Shown in pieces: positions 35,560-44,095 of a stretch of DNA of 64,000 nt (positions are counted from its first letter, which is position 1; each line of letters opens with the position of its first letter). Under the pieces are notes generated by a model. It saw nothing but the letters and a program-made list of their open reading frames with translations. It was not told the DNA's origin and made no database searches. The stretch comes from Bacillota bacterium (lineage in GTDB: Bacteria > Bacillota > Clostridia > Tissierellales > Sedimentibacteraceae): NCBI GenBank assembly GCA_023386345.1, contig JAEWJT010000015.1, positions 1-64,000 of the forward strand, in the 5' to 3' direction. The position numbers and the translations under genes are program-made.

Positions 35560-37320
35560 TTATCTCCATATTATGTTACCCCCAAACTTATAATCTTCCA
35601 AATAATTCATTGTATTACTAAGGCATAATTTCCCATATCCAAACAATGGATTTGGATGCTTAACATTTTTAGAACGTACTGCTCCTAAACGCAGAAAAGC
35701 TTTTACTCTTTCTCCGTAAAGAAAAGGATCATTATTATTTACAATACCCCATTGCATCATCAAAGCTGCCGAGCCTGTAACAAATGGAGCTGCCATACTT
35801 GTACCTGTAAATGAATCATACCCTCCCCCTGCTTTTGTACTAATTATACCAACTGCTGGAGCGCTAATATCTGGATTAGGCAACTCCATATTTAAACTTC
35901 CTCTTCCAGAAAATTCTGCTATATTTCCAATCCTATCATTATATCCTGATACAGTAATAACCTTTAAAGCCGTAGATGGTATAGTCATTGTATTGTTAAT
36001 TGAAGGAGTGGAAAAAAAAGTTCCTTCTGTGACCTCTTCTGTTGTAGGAAGCCACAATTCTATAAACCCATCCACTATTTCTCCGGACCTTATAATTAAC
36101 TTCCATACTCCTGCACTAATTGTTCTTTCAACTGCTGTGAAATTAAAAAATATTTCCTGCCTAATAGAATAGTGCGTCGGCTGACCATATATAACCGTTA
36201 ATGAAACATTATCGTGTCTTACAGTTTTAACCTGGCTTTCTATACCTATAATTCCTGATGAACCTCCTCCTGGAAAAACTATTTCTACAGTAAAGCTATC
36301 AGCAAAATTTTTCCAAAGAGTTATATAGAATTCTGTCAGACCTGCGGAGGTAAAAAATTCTATAGTGCTTTCTTGGTTTGATAGCAATTGCGCTTGATAA
36401 TGATGTCCTGCAGAGCCTTCATTGCCTGTAGGTATTGATACCACGGTTTTCCAAATGGCAGAAATATCAGAAATAAATGTTTCAAGCGTAGATGTTCCCC
36501 TATGAGACCCATTATTTGTACCAAAGCTTATATTTATTGATATAGGTTTATTTACTTCTATTGCTTTATCTATAACATATTTTATAGCCCTCATGAGCTC
36601 TGTTGTCCTAGCGAACGATCTGTAACCTCTTGTTCCAACCTTTACAGCAATTATATCAGCCTCTGGAGCAACTCCTAAATTTTCTCCATTGCTTGATCTG
36701 CCATTTCCTGCCGCTATACCTGCGACTGCTGTTCCATGCCCATTTGTATCAACCATAGGAATAACTTGAAATGGAAATGCGTTTTCTAAAGCCAGATTAA
36801 TCGCTGCATTATTATATTCTGCACCACTTGAAAATCCAGCGGGTGGAGTACCTTCAACACTTTGATCCCATATGTACAGTATTCTGCTTGTTCCGTCTTC
36901 ATTTATAAAGTCCCTATGAGTAAAATCAATTCCAGAGTCAATTATTGCAACTATGACGCCATTTCCTCTTAAATCAAATGATTCTTGACTTTGTACTGTT
37001 CTAATGCAACTAGTTAAAAGATTAAAGGTTGCCTCATAATAAAAAACCTTAGGCAGTTCAAGACTCTGTATCTGCGGATGCGAATAAAGCTTTAGTAAAT
37101 CATTTTTATTTATTGTTATAATTGCATATCCACGATATAGAACCTCCGCTTCAGCATCAAGGTTTTTTATAATTTCATTTATATCTCCAGTAAATTGTGC
37201 TATAACTTCTATAATATCTACATTCTCATTGAATAAGTTAGAGTATTCGTTTGGTACAGGGCGTTCTAAGGCATTAACATAAGTTTTTAAATAATTATTA
37301 TATATATTTTGACTATTCAA
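35560..37320 (-). CDS. Csp-type germination protease (first of two)
   Basis: About 586 aa. The triad (numbered from the longer GTG-start form) is Asp131 (IIDSGID), His199 (NGHGT) and Ser511 (GTSMAAP), intact. It carries the same layout and jelly-roll insert as the neighbour, and an N-terminal prodomain of about 100 residues. The start TTG at 37320 is preferred because AGGGGTGG lies at proper distance; the frame could also open 9 nt earlier at GTG. Together with the next gene and sleC it forms a germination cluster. In C. difficile some Csp proteins are pseudoproteases; neither is here. Confidence 0.87.
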   Translation of the reverse strand: MNSQNIYNNYLKTYVNALERPVPNEYSNLFNENVDIIEVIAQFTGDINEIIKNLDAEAEVLYRGYAIITINKNDLLKLYSHPQIQSLELPKVFYYEATFNLLTSCIRTVQSQESFDLRGNGVIVAIIDSGIDFTHRDFINEDGTSRILYIWDQSVEGTPPAGFSSGAEYNNAAINLALENAFPFQVIPMVDTNGHGTAVAGIAAGNGRSSNGENLGVAPEADIIAVKVGTRGYRSFARTTELMRAIKYVIDKAIEVNKPISINISFGTNNGSHRGTSTLETFISDISAIWKTVVSIPTGNEGSAGHHYQAQLLSNQESTIEFFTSAGLTEFYITLWKNFADSFTVEIVFPGGGSSGIIGIESQVKTVRHDNVSLTVIYGQPTHYSIRQEIFFNFTAVERTISAGVWKLIIRSGEIVDGFIELWLPTTEEVTEGTFFSTPSINNTMTIPSTALKVITVSGYNDRIGNIAEFSGRGSLNMELPNPDISAPAVGIISTKAGGGYDSFTGTSMAAPFVTGSAALMMQWGIVNNNDPFLYGERVKAFLRLGAVRSKNVKHPNPLFGYGKLCLSNTMNYLEDYKFGGNIIWR

Positions 37321-37435
37321 AAAATCCACCCCTCAAATTTTTTCATCTTTATATTTATATGTGAGTCTAAAAGAAATTATAACAATGAGATGTTTTTGAA
37401 GATTTGTTATATAATTACTTGCAATTTAACTAAAT

Positions 37436-37473
37436 AAAAAAGTTCGCAGGGTAACTTCCCAGCGAACTTTTTT
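37436..37473. terminator. Strong bidirectional terminator
   Basis: AAAAAAGTTCGC / GCGAACTTTTTT with an inner GGG/CCC stem. It ends the EF-G-like gene transcript on the minus strand and separates it from the germination cluster. Confidence 0.85.
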
Positions 37474-37504
37474 ATTATATATATTTTTTTATTTGCATTA
37501 TTTA

Positions 37505-39577
37505 TTACTCTGCTGCTTGAGATGCTTTGTAATCTGCTATTACTTTTTCTGCTAGATTTATCGGCATTTCGTCATATCTTAGGAATTCCATTTCGAAGCT
37601 TCCTCTTGCTTGTGTCATACTTCTTAAATCTATTGCATACGTGTACATCTCTGCTTGAGGTGCTTCTGCATGAACTATTTGAGTTCCATAGTCAGTTGGA
37701 TCCATACCTAGAATTCTGCCACGTCTCTTGTTCATGTCACCCATTACATCTCCCATGTAGTCATCAGGTATTTCAATTTCAACCTTAACTACGGGTTCAA
37801 GTAAAATTGGTTTTGCTTCCTGCATACCTTTTTTGAAAGCTAACGAAGCGGCCAGTTTAAATGCCATTTCGTTTGAGTCAACATCATGGTATGAACCATC
37901 GTATAATGTCGCTTTGACATTAACAACCTTACAGCCTGCTAATACTCCTTTGTGTAAGCAGTCTATAAGTCCCTTTTCAACTGCTGGGATATAGTTACGA
38001 GGTACTGAACCTCCAAATATTTCTTCTGTAAATTCAAATTCTTGTTGTGATGGCTCAAATCTAATATGAACATCACCATATTGTCCCGCTCCGCCAGATT
38101 GCTTCTTGTGCTTGCCTTGAACATCTGACTTACCTTTGATTGTTTCTCTATATGCAACTTTAGGATTTGATAGGTCAATATCAACCTTAAACAAGTTTTT
38201 AAGCTTAGATTTGATTATCTCTAAGTGCATATTTCCTTGTCCTCCGAGAACTAATTCTCTAGTTTCAACGTTTCTTATAAAATTAAACGTTGTGTCTTCT
38301 TCTGCTAATCTATTTAAGCCTAAGCCAACTTTTTCTTCCATTTCCTTGGATTTAACATTAACTGCCATAAATAAAGACGGTTTTGGCACGTTAATCTGAG
38401 GATATTCTATTGCATCATTCTTGGTACATATAGTATCTCCAGTTTTGAAATACTGAAGCTTAGCAGCTGCTCCTATGTCGCCAGCTGATACCTCTCCAGT
38501 TTCTATTTGCTCTCTGCCTCTTAGATAGAATATATTTCCAAGCTTTTCAGTTTGTCTTGACCTGGAGTTGTATATTTCCATATCCTTTTTAAGAGTTCCG
38601 GATAACACCTTGAATACGTTTATTTTACCAACAAATGGGTCAACAATTGTTTTAAATACAAATGCTGATGCCGGTGCTTTAGGATCCATTTTTCTTGCTA
38701 CTTCTTTGCCGCTTTCATCCTTTCCAACAGACTCTACTATGTCAGCAGAGCTTGGAAGGTACTCTATAATCATTTGAATTACTTCTCTAACTCCAATTGT
38801 CTTTTGTGCTGATGTTACTATGATTGGCACTATATCTCCATTCATAACAGCCGATCTTAGTCCATTATGTATTTCTTCATCTGTAAAGCTCTCACCTGCA
38901 AAGAACTTCTCCATCATTGCCTCATCTGTTTCAGCAACTGATTCCATGAGCATATCTTTCAATTCAGCAGCTTTTTCAGTAGCATATTTAGGAACTTCCC
39001 CGATAACGCATTCCTTACCGTTAAAAATGTATCCTTCATTTGATACTACATCTACATATCCACAGAAGCTTGTTTGCTCTCCTATTGGAACTGCAAATGG
39101 AACTACCTTTTTACCAAATTTTTCTCTTAATTCTTCAAGTAATTTGTCATAGCTAACATCTTCCATGTCGAGCTTGTCTAACAAAATAACTCTAGGTATT
39201 TTTCTATCTTCACAGTATTTCCAAGCCTTCTCTGTTCCGACTTGAACTCCTGAACCTGCATCAACAATTATAACAGCACCATTACAAACCTCAAGCGCGC
39301 TAAATACCTCTCCAACAAAATCAAAGAAGCCTGGAGTGTCCAAGAAATTAATTTTTGTGTCATAATACTCTATAGGTATAACTGATGTTCCAATTGAAAA
39401 TTGTCTGTCCTTTTCTTCCTTATCATAATCTGAAACTGTATTGCCGTCTTCTACTTTGCCCATTCTGTTTGTTGCTTTTGTCATATACAGAAGTGATTCT
39501 ATCAAAGTTGTCTTTCCACAACCCCCATGTCCGAGCAAAGCTACATTTCTAATTTTGTCAGTACTATAAGTTTTCAT
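37505..39577 (-). CDS. Elongation factor G-like GTPase (EF-G paralogue)
   Basis: A 690-aa translational GTPase with P-loop GHGGCGKTT, switch motif DTPGF and the base-recognition motif as DKLD instead of NKxD. Domains II-V follow, with GAGQYGDVHIRFEP in domain IV and the C-terminal domain V GDVMGDMNKRRGRI. The sequence type is that of the EF-G-like group often found alone, away from the str operon, rather than housekeeping fusA. Its exact role (translocation back-up, ribosome recycling or other) is not clear. The ATG at 39577 follows GGAGG; a TTG just upstream is less likely. Confidence 0.88.
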   Translation of the reverse strand: MKTYSTDKIRNVALLGHGGCGKTTLIESLLYMTKATNRMGKVEDGNTVSDYDKEEKDRQFSIGTSVIPIEYYDTKINFLDTPGFFDFVGEVFSALEVCNGAVIIVDAGSGVQVGTEKAWKYCEDRKIPRVILLDKLDMEDVSYDKLLEELREKFGKKVVPFAVPIGEQTSFCGYVDVVSNEGYIFNGKECVIGEVPKYATEKAAELKDMLMESVAETDEAMMEKFFAGESFTDEEIHNGLRSAVMNGDIVPIIVTSAQKTIGVREVIQMIIEYLPSSADIVESVGKDESGKEVARKMDPKAPASAFVFKTIVDPFVGKINVFKVLSGTLKKDMEIYNSRSRQTEKLGNIFYLRGREQIETGEVSAGDIGAAAKLQYFKTGDTICTKNDAIEYPQINVPKPSLFMAVNVKSKEMEEKVGLGLNRLAEEDTTFNFIRNVETRELVLGGQGNMHLEIIKSKLKNLFKVDIDLSNPKVAYRETIKGKSDVQGKHKKQSGGAGQYGDVHIRFEPSQQEFEFTEEIFGGSVPRNYIPAVEKGLIDCLHKGVLAGCKVVNVKATLYDGSYHDVDSNEMAFKLAASLAFKKGMQEAKPILLEPVVKVEIEIPDDYMGDVMGDMNKRRGRILGMDPTDYGTQIVHAEAPQAEMYTYAIDLRSMTQARGSFEMEFLRYDEMPINLAEKVIADYKASQAAE

Positions 39578-39683
39578 CAAAATTTCCTCCCATAAGTATT
39601 GAATATATTACTATTTTACAATAACGTTTGCAAAAATACAAGTATTTTTATTAAAAATTATTGCTTTTTAAACAAAATATTAT

Positions 39684-40130
39684 TTAGCTTTTTTTGTTGC
39701 TTTTAATGTCAGATTTATTTTTTTTATCGTCCTCTGCTAAACTATCTGTTTTTATATGCTCAGACCTTTTCCTTGAGCATTTTCCTGTAAATAAAGAGCC
39801 TTCATCCATAGATAATATATTTACCTCGATATCTCCGTCAATAATGCCGGTTTCCTTTATGTGCATTCTACCTTTACAAAATACATTGCCGGTAATTTTT
39901 CCTGCTATTATTATATTTTCACAGTTGATAGTACCTCTGATATCAGAGTTTTGCCCAATATAAAGGCTTTCAGATTCTACATCTCCGATTATTGTGCAAT
40001 CTAGTCTTATATTGCCTGTAGATCTGAATTTCCCCTCTATTGTGATATTAGAGGATACTATGGTATCTAATTTTTCTTCATTAAATTTAATAGTAGCTAC
40101 ATTTTTATTGCTTCCAAACATATTTTCCAT
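39684..40130 (-). CDS. Bactofilin (polymer-forming cytoskeletal protein)
   Basis: About 148 aa. The central beta-helix (about residues 20-110) shows the repeating hydrophobic pattern of bactofilins, for example IEGKFRSTGNIRLDCTIIGD and IDGDIEVNIL, flanked by disordered charged tails. Bactofilins polymerise without nucleotide and place cell wall enzymes. The gene follows an M23 peptidase gene, a common pairing. The frame opens further upstream to 40211, but that stretch forms a hairpin and encodes non-conserved residues; the start given is the first Met near the conserved core and is uncertain. Confidence 0.8.
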   Translation of the reverse strand: MENMFGSNKNVATIKFNEEKLDTIVSSNITIEGKFRSTGNIRLDCTIIGDVESESLYIGQNSDIRGTINCENIIIAGKITGNVFCKGRMHIKETGIIDGDIEVNILSMDEGSLFTGKCSRKRSEHIKTDSLAEDDKKNKSDIKSNKKS

Positions 40131-40152
40131 GCCAATTCGCCATTTATATAAA

Positions 40153-40216
40153 AGCCTATGCTTCTCCTGAAAGCCTTTCTTTGGAAAGGGAGAGATTAAT
40201 ATTCTGTGCATAGGCT
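40153..40216 (-). other. Hairpin between M23 peptidase and bactofilin genes
   Basis: AGCCTATGC (40153-40161) and GCATAGGCT (40208-40216) form outer arms around an inner CCTTTC/GAAAGG stem. On the minus strand TTTTATATAA follows. It may terminate or attenuate the upstream gene, or mask a start codon at 40209-40211. Confidence 0.5.
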
Positions 40217-40267
40217 AGGCGTTTATCCTTTCTTTATTTATAATTTCTTTTAATCTTCTTCTAAAAA

Positions 40268-41332
40268 TTATTCATTATATTTTAAATAATCAGCTATTTT
40301 AAGCGGATCAATTACTTTTCCATATAGGTATATTTCATAATGAAGATGTGAGCCATAGCTTGTACCAGTATTTCCCATTAGACCTATGAGGTCTCCCTGA
40401 TTAATTTCAGCTCCTTGTTTAACTAACCTCTTTGACATATGTGCATATCTAGTCACGAAACCATTTTTATGCTGAATTAAAACATAATGTCCATAGCTAT
40501 AGCTATATTTTGACTCAACCACTACGCCATTACCAGCTGCGTATATTTTCGTTCCAATATTATTTGATATATCCAAACCCTTGTGAAGACGTCCCCATCT
40601 TTGTCCAAAAGGTGATGTGAATTTTCCATTAGTCGGAAAATGTATTGGTACATCCTTCAAATATTGTTTTCTATCCTCAGCACTACTCAAAAGCTCCTCA
40701 AGCTCTCCCTTTGTCCCAGCTATGAGCTTATCTATTTCATTAAATCTATCCTCATCTTTAATATCAGAAATTCCTTTACCATTGTTAGTAAAATCTCGAA
40801 GCATTGTGTTGCCTCTACTTCCTATAGCTAAATTCACCGATTGAGCAAGATTTGTACTTGTACTGCTTGAATCTTTTTCTGCACTCTCAGGGTTTTCAGG
40901 CTTTTTTTCTGAACTCCCATCATCTTTTTCATCATCAACAGGCAAGCTAACAATCTCTTTTATCTTTCTGATTGAATCCTGCAAATTCTCAATTTCATCT
41001 AAAGCACTTTCAACCTTTTGAGTTTTTTCATCCAAAGAACTCTTTAAGCTTTTATTTTCAACATCAAGCTGAACTTTGTCAATCTGTAGCTTTTGTATTT
41101 CCTTTTCTAAGCCAGATAAACTATCATCTAATTTCATCTTCAAATTATATGTTTTATATGAAAATATTGAACCCACTACAATAGCCAAGATTAGCACTAC
41201 TAATCCAGTATATACAGTCCATTTTGATATAGATAGATTTACAGGCTTTTCCGATGTTAAAAACATGATAAAATGCAGTTTAGAATTTTTATATTTCTTT
41301 TTTATTTTTTTCTCTTTATTAAAACCGAACAT
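40268..41332 (-). CDS. M23 peptidase with coiled coil (murein hydrolase)
   Basis: A 354-aa protein: short cytoplasmic basic N-terminus, a transmembrane segment (about 36-58), a coiled coil (about 62-125), a Ser/Glu-rich linker and the LytM/M23 zinc peptidase domain (about 235-340) with HKGLD and HLHYE metal motifs. It cuts peptidoglycan cross-bridges outside the membrane. It is the upstream partner of the bactofilin gene, so bactofilin may position it. GAGG precedes the ATG. Confidence 0.9.
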   Translation of the reverse strand: MFGFNKEKKIKKKYKNSKLHFIMFLTSEKPVNLSISKWTVYTGLVVLILAIVVGSIFSYKTYNLKMKLDDSLSGLEKEIQKLQIDKVQLDVENKSLKSSLDEKTQKVESALDEIENLQDSIRKIKEIVSLPVDDEKDDGSSEKKPENPESAEKDSSSTSTNLAQSVNLAIGSRGNTMLRDFTNNGKGISDIKDEDRFNEIDKLIAGTKGELEELLSSAEDRKQYLKDVPIHFPTNGKFTSPFGQRWGRLHKGLDISNNIGTKIYAAGNGVVVESKYSYSYGHYVLIQHKNGFVTRYAHMSKRLVKQGAEINQGDLIGLMGNTGTSYGSHLHYEIYLYGKVIDPLKIADYLKYNE

Positions 41333-41494
41333 AAAACCTCTTCCAAATTTTTATAAAATTTAAACTTTAGAAATGTTTTCACAGATTGTAAAAATTTTTA
41401 TAACATTGTCAACATTATATATTAGTTTACATATAATTACAATATTTTTTTGCTTTTACAGTAGAGTTGTTTCTAAATAAAAATCGTTTCCATC

Positions 41495-41532
41495 AAAAAA
41501 GAGCTGTAACGTTACCATTTACAACTCTTTTT
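41495..41532 (-). terminator. Terminator after the MFS transporter gene
   Basis: AAAAAGAG-TGTAA / TTACA-CTCTTTTT stem; the minus-strand reading ends with TTTTTT. It lies about 95 nt beyond the transporter stop. Confidence 0.75.
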
Positions 41533-41625
41533 AAAATTTTACATTTTCTTAATAAATTGATGCTTAAATTTTGGCATCTCAGCCTTATATGTTCTATTTA
41601 TTAATATAGAGATTTTTATTTTTGA

Positions 41626-42891
41626 TTAATCATCTAACTCCTGTACTTCTCTCATGATTTCTTCATTATCTATCTCCACTTCACCATGCTTTGCCATTGA
41701 TATACAAACAAGGGCAATAGCAAAGGCTATTACTGCATATACGAAAACATGAGCATAGTTTTTTGTTATATCGTGTACAAGTCCAAATAATGGGGGACTT
41801 ATAATATTTGATGAGGCAGAAAAGAAATAATAATATCCTGTATAAGTACCAATTCTTGAGCTTTTTGCTATCTCTAAAACCATTGGGAGTGAATTTATAT
41901 TAACCAATGCCCAGCAAAGACCAGCCAAAACTAACAATATTCTTACCATGTTGATATTATTAGTAAATAGTTGCAAAGCGAAAAGGATTATTATCCCAAC
42001 GAGACCTGTCATAATAGTTTTCTTTCTTCCAAATTTAGTACCAATCATACCAGCAGGTATTGCTCCGACTACTAAAGCAAGTGAGAAAAATGCCAAGGTC
42101 ATGCTTGCAGTTCCTTGATTTACTCCTAAAACATTTGTAGCATACAGAGTAAAGTATGTTTCTACTGCATTATAACCTATAAACCAGAAAAATATTGCAA
42201 GAAGAATGAATAACAAGCTTTTATTTATGCTCTTTTTATCTGTGCTTTCTTCCGCCTTTTCTTTTTCTTCAAGTTTTTCTCTCTCTTCCTTTGTCATTAT
42301 GGCAGGCTCTCTTACAAATAGATATAATAGTGCCCAAGCCATTATCATTACTATACCTGAGAACATAAATGGAGCTTTCATTCCGAATGAATTAATTAAC
42401 ATGCCACCTAATAAGAATGCAATAACCCCTCCTACCCCTCCCATAAGGTTTATAACACCATTTGCTTTTGAACGAAGCGGAGAAGGTGTAACATCAGGCA
42501 TAAGTGCGATAACTGGCGAACGCCATGTGCTCATAATAAAATTAAATAGTATTACTACTGCCATAAGAGCTATTATGCCGGTAGTCCATGGTATAAAAGT
42601 AAATAGTATTGCGCAAATAGGTATTCCAACTAATATATAAGGAAGTCTTCTCCCAAATCTAGTATTAGTTTTGTCACTCATAGCTCCAAACAAAGGCTGA
42701 AATATAACTGCAAACACATTATCAATAGCCATTATCATTCCAAGTACAAAGGTTGATAATCCATACCCTTCCAAAATCAGCGGTACATTAGCATTATACA
42801 CAGACCAAGCTAAAGATGAAGCAAAAAACCCAAATCCAATTAAAAAGGTTTTTTTGTAGTCTAATTTTAATTCTTTACTTCTTGTAGACAT
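41626..42891 (-). CDS. MFS transporter (SLC45/GPH-like)
   Basis: A 421-aa membrane protein with twelve predicted helices. The motif GAMSDKTNTRFGRRLPYI is typical of the GPH/SLC45 branch of the major facilitator superfamily, which moves sugars and other small molecules with cations. GGAGGG precedes the ATG. It lies after the opine dehydrogenase-like gene but has its own promoter. Its substrate may be the compound handled by that enzyme or by the B12 enzyme, which is inference from neighbourhood. Confidence 0.8.
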   Translation of the reverse strand: MSTRSKELKLDYKKTFLIGFGFFASSLAWSVYNANVPLILEGYGLSTFVLGMIMAIDNVFAVIFQPLFGAMSDKTNTRFGRRLPYILVGIPICAILFTFIPWTTGIIALMAVVILFNFIMSTWRSPVIALMPDVTPSPLRSKANGVINLMGGVGGVIAFLLGGMLINSFGMKAPFMFSGIVMIMAWALLYLFVREPAIMTKEEREKLEEKEKAEESTDKKSINKSLLFILLAIFFWFIGYNAVETYFTLYATNVLGVNQGTASMTLAFFSLALVVGAIPAGMIGTKFGRKKTIMTGLVGIIILFALQLFTNNINMVRILLVLAGLCWALVNINSLPMVLEIAKSSRIGTYTGYYYFFSASSNIISPPLFGLVHDITKNYAHVFVYAVIAFAIALVCISMAKHGEVEIDNEEIMREVQELDD

Positions 42892-42932
42892 TGTTGCCCT
42901 CCATATATTAAATTTTGTTTAACCTTTATTTT

Positions 42933-42961
42933 ATTATACAATAATTTATAATCAAAGACAA
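42933..42961 (-). promoter_or_regulatory. Promoter of the MFS transporter gene
   Basis: On the minus strand TTGTCT (42956-42961) and TATAAT (42933-42938), 17 bp apart. Confidence 0.6.
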
Positions 42962-42963
42962 GA

Positions 42964-43004
42964 GGACGTTTCAATTGTAAAATTGCCAAACAATCAAAAC
43001 GTCC
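42964..43004 (-). terminator. Hairpin between the dehydrogenase and transporter genes
   Basis: GGACGTTT / AAACGTCC with an inner ATTG/CAAT stem lies 18 nt after the dehydrogenase stop. No T-run follows, so it is a weak terminator or an mRNA-stabilising end. Confidence 0.45.
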
Positions 43005-43021
43005 CTATTCACACCTACAAC

Positions 43022-44080
43022 TTAGGCAATAATCTTATTTTTAATTATATTTTGAAAATCTATTATACTTTCATTTCTTCCATTTTTATAAAAATCATAA
43101 TCATACAGCATACTTGCAAGCTTTATAATAGTATCAATTGCTTTATTTTCTACGCCAAGCTCTCTTGCTAATATTGATAGTGGCACAAGCCCCGTCTCTA
43201 TATCTTCGTAAATATATCTGGTGTGAATTGTGTATGGGGCTAAAACCTGTGTATATGCAGCATTATTTTGCAATGATTCGTATAAAGTTCTCCCTTCAGT
43301 TTTATAAACATGATGCAGCCATTCAACTGCTGATTTTACGTTAATACCCAAGGCCTTTGCTATAGCTACTCTTTCACCGTCGATTTTCTCTAAAAATGAA
43401 GCAACTGCTGGAGATATACCCTGCTGGTAATGTAAAAAGGTTGATTGTTCTTCAATTCGTGCGATATTAAGTATTACAGGAACTGGATGAAATATTACTC
43501 CAAGATTTGACAGTCCTGTCTCAAGTGTCGAGCTTGTTGGAACTATGACATCGTAAAACTTACTTAATAAATCGCATACTATTTGTGTTTGCTCCGGATT
43601 GTGAGCAGCAACATGAAGCTCTTTTTTAAGCGAGAATACTCTGCAAAGCCCGTTTTTAACAAGCCTACAAGTATATATCAATGTATCGGCTTCTGCTATT
43701 ATTATGTCTGCCTTAAGCCCGTTTCTTTTTAATGTTTCTTTAAAATAATAAGTTCCTAGCGTTCTTCCAGGGTTTAATAATATAATCTGACCGTCTTTCA
43801 AAAATGGAGCTATTTGCTCAGCAATATCGCCGTGAGCATTTGCAGGAGTTGCAACCATTATAAGACTTGCCCCTCTTACCGCCTGTGCGATATTGCTTGT
43901 TAATTCATTTATTTTTTCTTTAAAGCTGTAATATCCAATTAACTCGATGCCTCCATTTTGCTCGATTTCATGTAAAACTCTTGGATTTCTATTATATAAT
44001 GAAACCTTACAGTCCCTGTGAGTAAAATAGGACGCAAAGGCTTGACCGCCGTTACCAGCACCAATTACAGTAACCTTCAT
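43022..44080 (-). CDS. NAD(P)-dependent opine (octopine/nopaline) dehydrogenase-like protein
   Basis: A 352-aa protein. The N-terminal Rossmann fold opens MKVTVIGAGNGGQAFASYF, and the C-terminal octopine-dehydrogenase domain includes HPVPVILNIARIE and the helix with ISPAVASFLEKIDGERVAIA. The family reductively joins an amino acid and a 2-oxo acid, or the reverse, or uses related substrates. GGAGGTG precedes the ATG. It starts 15 nt after the B12 protein gene, so both are made together, suggesting steps of one amino acid pathway. Confidence 0.85.
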   Translation of the reverse strand: MKVTVIGAGNGGQAFASYFTHRDCKVSLYNRNPRVLHEIEQNGGIELIGYYSFKEKINELTSNIAQAVRGASLIMVATPANAHGDIAEQIAPFLKDGQIILLNPGRTLGTYYFKETLKRNGLKADIIIAEADTLIYTCRLVKNGLCRVFSLKKELHVAAHNPEQTQIVCDLLSKFYDVIVPTSSTLETGLSNLGVIFHPVPVILNIARIEEQSTFLHYQQGISPAVASFLEKIDGERVAIAKALGINVKSAVEWLHHVYKTEGRTLYESLQNNAAYTQVLAPYTIHTRYIYEDIETGLVPLSILARELGVENKAIDTIIKLASMLYDYDFYKNGRNESIIDFQNIIKNKIIA

Positions 44081-44095
44081 AATACACCTCCGTTA

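Noticed and set aside
1103..42977. A shared 14-mer, GGACGTTTCAATTG, at 42964-42977 and (complement) 1103-1116
   Set aside because: Exact 14-base matches are expected by chance in 64 kb; the surrounding sequences do not align.
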